Source: JACPFN01 sp964406135 (GTDB lineage Bacteria; Babelota; Babeliae; Babelales; Chromulinivoraceae). Taken from it: a stretch of DNA of 64,000 bases. The translations under genes and the position numbers were made by a program. Location: contig CAYOQO010000005.1 in assembly GCA_964406135.1 (NCBI GenBank), positions 26,121 through 90,120 of the forward strand. The letters are read 5' to 3'. The notes under the pieces are model-generated. The model worked only from the letters and a program-made list of their open reading frames with translations, made no database searches and was not told the origin of the DNA. This document shows, in pieces, positions 50,145 through 58,231 of the stretch (its first letter is position 1; every line of letters starts with the position of its first letter).

Positions 50145-50785
50145 ATTTTATCGATTTTTTTCATAATCTGACGATCAGCTTTACTTATTTTTGAATGAGA
50201 CCGAATTTGTACTTTTTCAGTGTACTCAGTTTTCAATTGCCCTGCAACCAGATTGCGGCTTGCCTGCTCCATTAACTCGTCTAAATTTTGATTTTTATTA
50301 ATGTCTGGATCCTGGATCGGCGTCCAGGATGACACTTGAGATTTTGCATCATCATCATTTTTCATTTTATGCAAAGTTTTTGCAAATTTTTGCTCAACGG
50401 CTTCCTCTTGATGCATAACTGACTTAAACACTTTGTAAAAATCTTGAGAACTAATTGAAACAACGTTCAAATTTAAAGCATAATCGCGCACTTGACGATC
50501 CGATGTTACCAGCAAAACATCCTGCAAAGCGTTTCGCTCAAGCCAAATTTTGAGCACGTCGTCAGCTGTTTTTTCATGCCCTGCATAAATCACCTCAACA
50601 CCACCATGCACATCACGCGTTTGATAAAAAAAAGGACCTGCGTCAAAAACTAAAACAATTTTATTGCCACGCAAATTCATGTAATTTTGAAACTGCAAAA
50701 TCCATGATTGAATCACTCGATCATCCACAAATTTATGTGCCGAAATCGATTTTAAAAAATTATAAGCATCAATCAGAATAATCAT
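50141..50785 (-). CDS. yacP: NYN-domain RNase (YacP/Rae1 family)
   Basis: A PIN-like ribonuclease; the Bacillus homologue Rae1 cuts mRNA on the ribosome. The 214 residues begin 'MIILIDAYNFLKSI', with conserved acids in 'IVLVFDAGP', 'EKTADDVLKIWLER' and 'VLLVTSDRQVRDYA'. Residues about 150-160 ('SSWTPIQDPD') are encoded by a palindromic repeat (50304-50334) read in the orientation opposite to the other in-frame copies. First in the yacP-tsaE-BFD group. Confidence 0.82.
   Translation of the reverse strand: MIILIDAYNFLKSISAHKFVDDRVIQSWILQFQNYMNLRGNKIVLVFDAGPFFYQTRDVHGGVEVIYAGHEKTADDVLKIWLERNALQDVLLVTSDRQVRDYALNLNVVSISSQDFYKVFKSVMHQEEAVEQKFAKTLHKMKNDDDAKSQVSSWTPIQDPDINKNQNLDELMEQASRNLVAGQLKTEYTEKVQIRSHSKISKADRQIMKKIDKI
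50304..50334 (-). repeat. Palindromic repeat inserted in frame in yacP
   Basis: Plus strand TCTGGATCCTGGATCGG then CGTCCAGGATGACA; it closely matches the intergenic copy at 9601-9632. It is read through on the minus strand as 'SSWTPIQDPD' near residue 150, in a low-complexity linker of YacP. Confidence 0.75.
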
Positions 50786-50820
50786 GACTTATCCCTACCT
50801 TTTTACCCCTTTGAGCAAAT

Positions 50821-50848
50821 TTGCAATAAATATAAAAATTGCGATACT
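50821..50848 (+). promoter_or_regulatory. Predicted promoter of the exported MutS-like gene
   Basis: TTGCAA (50821-50826), 16-bp spacer, GATACT (50843-50848). Its position downstream of the first in-frame ATG (50784) supports the start at 50967. The leader would be about 110 nt. Confidence 0.45.
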
Positions 50849-50966
50849 GTTATTCAAACAGGGGTGTTTTAATTCAAGCTGTATTCAAAAAAATTATAGT
50901 TATTGTTGCTCAGCATATCATTGCTCGAGCCAGCTTCACAACTTTTTAAAACAAAAGGCATGTTTT

Positions 50967-53093
50967 ATGATATCAAAACAGTTCAAATTATTTGCACTCT
51001 GCATCTTGAGTGCAAATTTACTCACAGCTAACCATTTATACGAGCAGTTAATTCCAAAGGTTTCACAAAACATTAATCCTGAAAATCCAACCATCGATGA
51101 AGTTCATTTTTTAAATGCTTGTCGCGCTCACAGCCAAGCTGGAACAAAGTTTGAAACCATCGGCACTGAAAACTGGCAAGCAATCAACAGCATTGATATG
51201 TTTAAATTTATTTTACCAACATACGCTCGCACACTTTCAAACTTTGGTTACATTGCCATGGCACGTCAATGCACTCAAATGACAGATGATACAGAAATTT
51301 TAAACAATCGCGTTGCCTTAACTCAATTTCTGCATCAAAATTCTGACTTATTTGACAGGCTAAATCACATCATTGCTCATGCAACAACATCTGAAAAAAC
51401 ATTCACTGAGCTTTTCAGACAAATCAGCGAAGAAGAAAAAGAAGCTGTTAAAGCCACTGAGCAAAAGTTATATTTTTCACGACTTGGATTAGATCGATTG
51501 AATGAAAATTCATACGCTTTAGGCTCTATGCCAAGAATCAATCAATCTGCAAGCATTGGCATGATTGTGATTCCTCAATTACTAGCTTCAGGAGCGTATA
51601 AAAATATTAAAAATGGAACAGAACTTTGGAATTTATCAGGAAAAGAAGAAGATCTATCCCCAGAAGAACATAAAAGACTTGAAGAATTAAACACAATAAA
51701 AGATACACGGTTAAAATTAATAGCAGAAAAAAATTATTCAAAACTTGCATCAGATATATTTATAAAGGATGGTATTACCAATTTACCAAAAACTTATTAC
51801 GATTTTGCAACCAAATTAGTTCCTTTTGCTGCACATCATATTAAAGAAAATACCTTCTATCATTGGATAAAAAATGAATTATTTGTAAAAGATGCTAAAT
51901 TTGATCCAAATAGCTACAAAACAACTGCTGCAGCATCTTTGTATACTACTTTCCTCGTGGCTATATACGCATTTTGGCCTACTTGTTATGGCTACGTAAC
52001 CTACCAACAATGCAAATACACCAAAGAAGTTTTAGATTTAATTTATGAACGACAACAAGAATTAATTTCTGTTGCTCACCTTGTGAAATCAATGAAATTG
52101 ATTCACAAAGCAATTCAATCTGATGCAACATTACAACATTTAATGTCATCCGAAGCTGCAAAATTGACCGAACTTTTTGATCCAAACAACAAAAACACAT
52201 CTTCTGATTTGAAAGCATTGATCAAAGCTTTATCATCAACATCCTTCCAAGGTGATGATTCATACTGGTTATCACAACAAGGAAAAATCCTGGCAACACA
52301 TCACTTGCTCGTTCGCATCAAAGATCAATTAGTTCCATATTTGGAAACATTTGGTCAAATTGATGCGTACCTTGCAGTTGCAAAACTGTATGAAGAATTT
52401 AAACATCATCCAAATGTTACCTTCTGCTTGCCAGGATTTATTCACGCAGAAACGCCACATCTTGATGCGCAAGCTTACTGGCACCCATTAATTGATGCCA
52501 ATAAAGTGGTGACTAACTCACTTGCAATGAATCAAAATGATGCTGCAAACTTGATCATCACAGGACCAAATGCTGGTGGTAAAACCACATCATTAATGTC
52601 ATTAATCATCAACGTCATTTTTGCACAATCTTTTGGTATTGCACCATCTGCATCACTCACGCTGACACCTTTTGCAAAAATTCACAGCTACTTAGACATT
52701 ACAACCAACTTGCAAGAAGGATTGTCACTGTTTGCTGCCGAAGTTGATCGTGCTAAAAAATTGAAAACTTCCATCATGTCATGCAAACCTGGACAAAAAA
52801 CATTTACCATCATTGACGAAATCTTTAGTGGTACTGATCCAAAAGTTGCATCCGAAGTTGGATTTAATTTTGCACAACAACTTGGTGATATGAAACACAG
52901 CATGACCATTATCACAACTCACTTCCCAGCACTTACAGGTTTGGAAGAAACAACACATCGCTATGTTAACTTTAAAGTAGCTGATGCAACAATTCACGAA
53001 GATGGATCAATTACCTATCCATTCAAATTGGTCCCTGGAATTTCATCTCAAAACATTGCTGCTCAAATGCTTTCAAACCAAGGCATTATTTAA
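50967..53093 (+). CDS. Exported or membrane MutS-like ABC ATPase
   Basis: The frame opens at 50784, but AAAGG precedes the ATG at 50967, which begins a signal peptide ('FKLFALCILSANLLTA'); 708 residues. The C-terminal domain is MutS-type: Walker A 'TGPNAGGKTTSLMSLI' near residue 533, 'QEGLSLFAAEVDRAKKL', Walker B 'FTIIDEIFSGTDP' near residue 613 and 'TIITTHFPALTGLE'. A hydrophobic segment near residues 325-340 ('FLVAIYAFWPTCYGYVTY') may cross the membrane. The mismatch-recognition N-terminal domain of MutS is not seen. If the signal is real, the ATPase lies outside the cytoplasm, or is membrane-anchored. Function unknown. Confidence 0.75.
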   Translation: MISKQFKLFALCILSANLLTANHLYEQLIPKVSQNINPENPTIDEVHFLNACRAHSQAGTKFETIGTENWQAINSIDMFKFILPTYARTLSNFGYIAMARQCTQMTDDTEILNNRVALTQFLHQNSDLFDRLNHIIAHATTSEKTFTELFRQISEEEKEAVKATEQKLYFSRLGLDRLNENSYALGSMPRINQSASIGMIVIPQLLASGAYKNIKNGTELWNLSGKEEDLSPEEHKRLEELNTIKDTRLKLIAEKNYSKLASDIFIKDGITNLPKTYYDFATKLVPFAAHHIKENTFYHWIKNELFVKDAKFDPNSYKTTAAASLYTTFLVAIYAFWPTCYGYVTYQQCKYTKEVLDLIYERQQELISVAHLVKSMKLIHKAIQSDATLQHLMSSEAAKLTELFDPNNKNTSSDLKALIKALSSTSFQGDDSYWLSQQGKILATHHLLVRIKDQLVPYLETFGQIDAYLAVAKLYEEFKHHPNVTFCLPGFIHAETPHLDAQAYWHPLIDANKVVTNSLAMNQNDAANLIITGPNAGGKTTSLMSLIINVIFAQSFGIAPSASLTLTPFAKIHSYLDITTNLQEGLSLFAAEVDRAKKLKTSIMSCKPGQKTFTIIDEIFSGTDPKVASEVGFNFAQQLGDMKHSMTIITTHFPALTGLEETTHRYVNFKVADATIHEDGSITYPFKLVPGISSQNIAAQMLSNQGII

Positions 53094-53120
53094 GCAATAT
53101 TTGTAAAATTGTAATTTTGA

Positions 53121-53152
53121 TAGGCTGGTTATAAAAACCAGCCTATTTTTTT
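53121..53152 (+). terminator. Terminator after the MutS-like gene
   Basis: TAGGCTGGTT / AACCAGCCTA with a 5-nt loop and a following TTTTTTT. A textbook rho-independent terminator, 28 bases after the stop. Confidence 0.9.
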
Positions 53153-53234
53153 ATTTTATCAACACAAAAGACTTGTTCTCTTTGTAAACTCGACGTAAGC
53201 TAATTTAAAAGAATTAAATTTTAAAGAAAAAGCT

Positions 53235-54071
53235 ATGTCAGAACTTATTCATTTAAAACACAGAATTAGAGCAATTGGAGCAATTCGAAAAATTGCTCAA
53301 ACCATGCGCTTAATTTCTATGTCATCTCACTCAAAACTTAAAAAACAATCTGAAGCAATGCAACGTTTTCGCAATGAAGTGAAACCTTTGCTATGTGCAT
53401 TAACATCAGAAACACAAAAAACAGTTCCTGATCATGCACCAAAATTTAAAACTTTGTATATTTTATTTTCTGCGGAAAAAGGTTTGTGCGGAACCTTTAA
53501 TTCAAGCATGTATGCCTATTTTCATCATCAACTCACCCCAGAAAATTTAAAAAATAGCCATGTTATCAGCGTTGGAAAAAAAACTTCATGGTACCTTGCA
53601 CAACGCAACATCACGCCACTTCTAGAATTTGACAAAGCAATGCCCAACAATTTAGAAAAAATAGCACAAGATCTGTATGAAAAAATAATTCACATACACA
53701 AACATTATGAATCGGTTGTATGTTTGTCGAGCTATCCAAAAACTTTTTTCATTCAAGAACCAATAAGCACGACCATTATTCCAATTCAACAAGATCCTTG
53801 TGAAATTCGATCAGAAGCAACACTTGAAGAATATGAATGGCTGCAAGATCGTAAAGATGTTACACGTTGCATGTTTCGAATTTTGCTGAAAACTAATATT
53901 TTGCTCATTTTAACCAACTCGATGCTTTCTGAACAATCAGCACGATTTTTATCTATGGACAATGCAACACGCAGTGCAGAAAATTTGCTTAAAGAAATGA
54001 AGCTCGCGTTTAATAAATTGCGTCAAGCAAAAATTACCCGCGAGCTGATTGAACTTGTTTCAAGTTGGTAA
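53235..54071 (+). CDS. atpG: F1 ATP synthase gamma subunit
   Basis: The central rotor stalk of the F1F0 ATP synthase. The 278 residues begin 'LKHRIRAIGAIRKIAQTMRL' (N-terminal coiled coil), have 'FSAEKGLCGTFNSSM' in the Rossmann-like middle and the C-terminal helix 'RSAENLLKEMKLAFNKLRQA' to 'ITRELIELVSSW'. No other atp gene is within this window, so it is separated from the usual atpBEFHAGDC operon. Confidence 0.9.
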   Translation: MSELIHLKHRIRAIGAIRKIAQTMRLISMSSHSKLKKQSEAMQRFRNEVKPLLCALTSETQKTVPDHAPKFKTLYILFSAEKGLCGTFNSSMYAYFHHQLTPENLKNSHVISVGKKTSWYLAQRNITPLLEFDKAMPNNLEKIAQDLYEKIIHIHKHYESVVCLSSYPKTFFIQEPISTTIIPIQQDPCEIRSEATLEEYEWLQDRKDVTRCMFRILLKTNILLILTNSMLSEQSARFLSMDNATRSAENLLKEMKLAFNKLRQAKITRELIELVSSW

Positions 54072-54078
54072 ATCTTTT

Positions 54079-54345
54079 TTAAGAAGATTTTTTTTCATGA
54101 TTATTTAATTTTGCACGATCTGCATCAGTTATATGTTCAGTTCTTGGCAATCTTGAATCATCTTGCTCGTCAGATGCATCATTTGGTTTATGAAAACTTG
54201 ATAGTCGACTACCTGGATTACTGTCATTATAACTTTCAACTCTTTGTATCCCTAAATTTTTATACGGATCTTGTTTTTCTTCATGATCACTTGCTTGAAG
54301 CAAACTACAACCTAAAAATGATAGATAAAGCATTATTTTTTTCAT
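54079..54345 (-). CDS. Small exported, charged protein, unknown function
   Basis: 88 residues. The N-terminus 'MKKIMLYLSFLGCSLLQASD' is a signal peptide with a possible but non-standard lipobox (FLGC). The mature part is hydrophilic and acidic/basic mixed ('HEEKQDPYKNLGIQRVES', 'DASDEQDDSRLPRTEH'), probably disordered. It lies between atpG and murA, 15 bases upstream of... the murA stop lies beyond it at 54361. No family recognised. Confidence 0.55.
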   Translation of the reverse strand: MKKIMLYLSFLGCSLLQASDHEEKQDPYKNLGIQRVESYNDSNPGSRLSSFHKPNDASDEQDDSRLPRTEHITDADRAKLNNHEKKSS

Positions 54346-54360
54346 ACTATCCTTTTGTAT

Positions 54361-55641
54361 TTAATATGATGAACATAGCTCAATTTTTGCACCTAAAATA
54401 CGTAATTTTTCATCTAAATTTTCATAACCTCGTTTCCAATGATGCACACCCTCTAGCACACGAGTTTGTCCTTCTGCTGCCAAACCTAAAAGTGTCAATG
54501 CACATGCTGCACGAATATCGGTTGCTATCACTTCAGTTCCCTGAAGTTGGCATGATACACCTTGCATGCTTGCAAAATGCCCTGTTGCTTGAATTTTTGC
54601 ACCCATTTTATTCATCTCTGGCACATGCAAAAAGCGATTTTCAAATACCGTTTCTACCACATTGCAACTTCCTACAGCAACTGTTTGCGCTGCCATCATT
54701 AAAGCTTGCATGTCAGTTGGAAATCCTGGAAACGGTCCTGTTTTAAAAGATACTGCTTGCGGATTTTGACTTGCTTTTAACCGTACCCCATGACCATCTT
54801 TTCCCACAATAATTTCATGTCCCATTTCAGCAAGCTTCATTAAAAAAAGTTCTAAGTTAAATACCTGAGTATCTGGTATAAAAATATCACCTTTGGTAAT
54901 TGCTCCTGCAATCAAAATTGATGCTGCCTCTAAACGATCAAATATCACGGTATGATCTACTGGCTGAAGTTTTTGCACACCACGAATGCGAATCATTGCT
55001 GGTGGCATCACGTCAACGTGCGCTCCCATTTTTTGAAGAACTGAAATTAAATCCAGCACTTCAGGCTCAAGTGCCGCATTAACAATCCATGATTCGCCCG
55101 AAGTCAAAACCAAAGCCATCAATAAATTTTCAGTTGCTCCAACGCTTGGATAATCCAAAACTAATCGCTGCGGCTGCAAAGATTGTGCAACACCATACAA
55201 AAAATCTTGATCTTGAAAAACTTGTGCGCCTAATTTTTTAAAATTTTTAATGTGATAATCCACAGGTCGAGCACCGATTGCATCACCACCAGGCATTGCA
55301 ACTTTAACATCTTTAAATTGCGCCAATAATGGTCCAAAAATTAAAAGTGATGCTCGAAATTTTTTAACAGCTTGTTGATCCAAAGATTCATAATGTAATT
55401 TGGTAGTATCAATTTCTGCAATATTTTTTTCTGCATCAAATTGCACCAGCGCACCCAACGACTGCAAAATAGCAATCATATCATACACATCTGCAATTGC
55501 AGGCACATTACGCAAAATTGATTTACCACGTGTTAAAAGAAGTGATGCCATGATCACAAGCACAGCATTTTTTGCTCCAGAAAGTTTGACTTCTCCAATC
55601 AATGGTTGTGATTTTTCAACTAAAATATATCCTGATGACAC
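54361..55641 (-). CDS. murA: UDP-N-acetylglucosamine 1-carboxyvinyltransferase
   Basis: First committed step of peptidoglycan synthesis. The frame opens with an ATG at 55683 that lies inside a palindromic repeat; a GTG at 55641 ('VSSGYILVEKSQPLIGEVKL') preceded by AAGG gives a protein that aligns with the family N-terminus, so it is preferred (426 residues). The two-domain EPT fold is visible: 'GEVKLSGAKNAVLVIMASLL', 'AMPGGDAIGARPVDYHI' (the residue normally cysteine, target of fosfomycin, lies in this loop and is aspartate here), 'GPFPGFPTDMQALMMAAQ' and 'ENRFLHVPEMNKMGA'. Cys-to-Asp variants are known to be naturally fosfomycin-resistant. Confidence 0.92.
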   Translation of the reverse strand: MSSGYILVEKSQPLIGEVKLSGAKNAVLVIMASLLLTRGKSILRNVPAIADVYDMIAILQSLGALVQFDAEKNIAEIDTTKLHYESLDQQAVKKFRASLLIFGPLLAQFKDVKVAMPGGDAIGARPVDYHIKNFKKLGAQVFQDQDFLYGVAQSLQPQRLVLDYPSVGATENLLMALVLTSGESWIVNAALEPEVLDLISVLQKMGAHVDVMPPAMIRIRGVQKLQPVDHTVIFDRLEAASILIAGAITKGDIFIPDTQVFNLELFLMKLAEMGHEIIVGKDGHGVRLKASQNPQAVSFKTGPFPGFPTDMQALMMAAQTVAVGSCNVVETVFENRFLHVPEMNKMGAKIQATGHFASMQGVSCQLQGTEVIATDIRAACALTLLGLAAEGQTRVLEGVHHWKRGYENLDEKLRILGAKIELCSSY

Positions 55642-55677
55642 CGGGTGACCTTTCAAGTGAAATATTATTTCTTCTCC

Positions 55678-55750
55678 CCTCATTCCCGAGAAGTCGGGAA
55701 TCTATCTTAAATTTATAAAAATGGATCCCAGCCTACACTGGGATGAGGAA
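55678..55750. repeat. Inverted doublet of palindromic repeats upstream of murA
   Basis: Copy A 55678-55706 (CCTCATTCCCGAG...CGGGAATCTATC) and copy B 55721-55750 (ATGGATCCCAGCC...CTGGGATGAGGA), opposite orientations, 14 bp apart. Copy A supplies the first ATG of the murA open frame. Confidence 0.75.
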
Positions 55751-55844
55751 AAGAAAAAAACTCATAAATTTTACAAAGACTCTGCCAGTATAACCACAAC
55801 AAAAAAAATTTCACGACTTGATTTTTTTATTTTTTTTACAGTCA

Positions 55845-55873
55845 TTGCAAAAAAAAACAATCACTTTTATCCT
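55845..55873 (+). promoter_or_regulatory. Possible promoter of the thymidine kinase gene
   Basis: TTGCAA (55845-55850), 17-bp spacer, TATCCT (55868-55873), about 46 bp before the ATG at 55920. Motif match only. Confidence 0.4.
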
Positions 55874-55919
55874 GAAACAACATTTCATTTTTTGATATTT
55901 CAAAATCAGGAGTTTTTTC

Positions 55920-56600
55920 ATGCAAAAGAAATTATATTTGATACTTTGTGCCATGCTCACTCAAACTTTATTTTCTTCACATAATTTTACACCACAAGAT
56001 GAAGGCTCGTTGCACTGCATTAATGGTTCTATGTGCGCAGGCAAATCTTGCAAACTTGTAGAACTAGCTCAACGAATATTGCGCTCAAAAAAAACCCTTG
56101 GTATATACCAGCACGAAATTAACAATCGACCATCATTTAATGAAAATGATCCCGTCGGAGTTCCTGTCATTTCATCACGCACCAAAATGTCAATTCGCGC
56201 GACAAACGTATCTTCAGTTGCAGATCTTGAAAATAAAATTAACACCGAAGACCCAGAATGTGTCGTCATGGATGAAATTCACTTTTTCACTTCAGAAATA
56301 ACCCCTTTCGTTAATTTAATACGCAAATTAGTAGAAAAAAAGCGTAAAAAAGTTATCGTCTCTGGATTGGCAATCAATTTTAAAGGCGAAGCATTTGGCC
56401 CATTACCAACACTTTTAGCTTATGCAAATGTTATTGAAACATTAACCGCAAATTGTGCCAAATGCCACAAAGATACTTATTGTTACACTCAAAAATTAGT
56501 TGATGGAAAACCAGCTCCATACGATAGCGCATTAATTGAAGTTGGCGATTCACAATACGAGCCACGTTGCAGAAATTGTCACGAATGTCCAAAAGCATAA
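55920..56600 (+). CDS. tdk: Thymidine kinase with an N-terminal signal peptide
   Basis: Phosphorylates thymidine with ATP. The 226 residues carry the type II TK fold: P-loop 'INGSMCAGKSCKLVELA' (normally 'GxMFSGKT'), 'CVVMDEIHFF' with the catalytic Glu, 'VIVSGLAINFKGEAFGPLP' and the two zinc cysteine pairs 'CAKCHKD' and 'RCRNCHECP'. Unusually, it starts with 'MQKKLYLILCAMLTQTLFSS', a signal peptide, and AGGAG lies 7 bases before that ATG. The P-loop begins at about residue 35, whereas standard TK has it near residue 10. Export to the periplasm or host is inferred. Confidence 0.85.
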   Translation: MQKKLYLILCAMLTQTLFSSHNFTPQDEGSLHCINGSMCAGKSCKLVELAQRILRSKKTLGIYQHEINNRPSFNENDPVGVPVISSRTKMSIRATNVSSVADLENKINTEDPECVVMDEIHFFTSEITPFVNLIRKLVEKKRKKVIVSGLAINFKGEAFGPLPTLLAYANVIETLTANCAKCHKDTYCYTQKLVDGKPAPYDSALIEVGDSQYEPRCRNCHECPKA

Positions 56601-56620
56601 AAATTTGTTAATCTATTTTC

Positions 56621-58227
56621 ATGAGTAAAACACAAAGTTATTTCGAATGCGTCCAATGTTCCTACCAAGCGGTAAAATGGGTTGGCTGTTGCCCCGAGTN
56701 NNNNNNNNNNNNNNNNNNNNNNNNNNNNNNNNNNNNNNNNNNNNNNNNNNNNNNNNNNNNNNNNNNNNNNNNNNNNNNNNNNNNNNNNNNNNNNNNNNNG
56801 AATGCGTCCAATGTTCCTACCAAGCGGTAAAATGGGTTGGCTGTTGCCCCGAGTGCAAAGCATGGAACAGTTTGGATGAAATCACCACAACAAAATCAAC
56901 ACGGAAAAATATCACTGCTGCAACACAGCCTGACAAACATTTGCACAAACTCAGCGAAATTGCATTGCAAGATCAAAAAAGAATCACAAGCCAATGTGGA
57001 GAATGGGATCGAGTTGCCGGTGGTGGCATAGTTCCAGGATCTTTTATTTTAGTTTCTGGTGATCCTGGCATTGGAAAATCAACATTGCTCTTGCAAATTT
57101 GCACACAACTGAGTGAACAACATAGTGTTATTTATTTTTCATCTGAAGAATCATTGTCTCAAGTCAAATTGCGTTTTGCACGAACACAAAATAAGGATTT
57201 TGATAAAGGTCTGGATCCGAGCCTGTCCGTCGTAGCCTTGGCAAAGTCGGAATCTGAGTCTGGGATGACAAAAGATCTGGATTGTCAGCTACTGTTTTCA
57301 GATCAATGCAGTTTGCAATCAATCATTGATATCTGCAAACATAAAAAACCAACACTCATCGTCATCGACTCCATTCAAAACATCATCAACGACGAAACTG
57401 ATGCACTACCCGGAACTATTTCACAGCTCAAAGAATCTGCTTTCCGCCTCATGCGTTTGGCAAAAGAAAACAACATTGCCATCATTGCAACAGGTCACAT
57501 CACCAAAGAAGGAACCATTGCAGGACCAAAACTGCTCGAGCACATGGTGGATGCTGTTTTTTACCTGCAAAAAGAAGATCAATGGCAAACGCGCACACTG
57601 CGATCTATTAAAAATCGATTTGGCTCAATTAATGAAATCGGTTTTTTTCACATGAAAGGTGATGGACTCCAGGAAGTGGCCAACATCAATCAACATTTGC
57701 TTGAACAAACAAAACATGCACCCGGTTCAACGCTTGTCAGCTCTCTTGAAGGAACACGCCCAATATTTTTAGAACTTCAAGCTCTTACCGTGCCCGTAAA
57801 ATTTGGAATTCCACAGCGAATTATCACCGGCATTGATCACAAACATGTGAGCTTGATTGCGGCAATTTTGGAAAAATATTTACACATCCCACTGTCAAAA
57901 CATGATATTTTTTTTAAAATTAGCGGTGGTATGAAAACCAAAGATCAAACATGTGATTTAGGCATTGCCTTGGCTTTGCTTTCAAGTTATTTCCAGCAAC
58001 CTTTGCCGGCAAAAACTATTGCACTTGCAGAACTAAGTTTGACAGGTCAAATCAAACCGATTTACAACATCGACATTCATGCCAAAGAATGCAAAACTTT
58101 TGGATTTTCAAGCATGATCATTGCAAAAGACCAAGTTTTGACTAAGCAAGAAACTCCAACACTCAAACGATTGACAACGGTTCATGAACTGTTACTTTTT
58201 TTCCCAGAATCAGCATCACATGAATAA
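56621..58227 (+). CDS. radA: DNA repair protein RadA (interrupted by an assembly gap)
   Basis: RadA is a RecA-like helicase that drives branch migration. Collapsing the 55-bp duplicate and 100 N (56645-56854) restores one frame of 483 residues: zinc finger 'CVQC...CPEC' at residues 10-27, Walker A 'SGDPGIGKSTLLLQI', Walker B 'LIVIDSIQ', the RadA-specific 'KNRFGSINEIGFF' and the Lon-like C-terminal domain. About residues 146-164 come from a repeat insertion (57210-57269). The ATG at 56621 gives 'MSKTQSYFECVQC'. The apparent disruption is an assembly artefact. Confidence 0.92.
56645..56854. other. Scaffold gap: 100 N flanked by identical 55-bp copies
   Basis: Bases 56645-56699 equal 56800-56854, with 100 N between, the same pattern as at 33512-33721. 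Joining one copy gives an intact RadA zinc finger, so no real sequence is likely missing. Confidence 0.92.
57210..57269 (+). repeat. Long palindromic repeat inserted in frame in radA
   Basis: TCTGGATCCGAGCCTGTCCG at the left and AATCTGAGTCTGGGATGACA at the right, with about 20 nt between. It is read 'LDPSLSVVALAKSESESGM' between the Walker A and Walker B regions, where ordinary RadA has no such segment. Confidence 0.72.
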
Positions 58228-58231
58228 AATT

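Noticed and set aside
54111..54746. 211-codon open frame on the plus strand opposite murA
   Set aside because: His/Leu/Phe-rich translation typical of a shadow frame; murA on the other strand explains the sequence.
56621..56879. radA as a frameshifted pseudogene with a duplicated zinc finger
   Set aside because: Duplicate plus 100 N is explained by contig overlap; collapsing it restores one intact frame.
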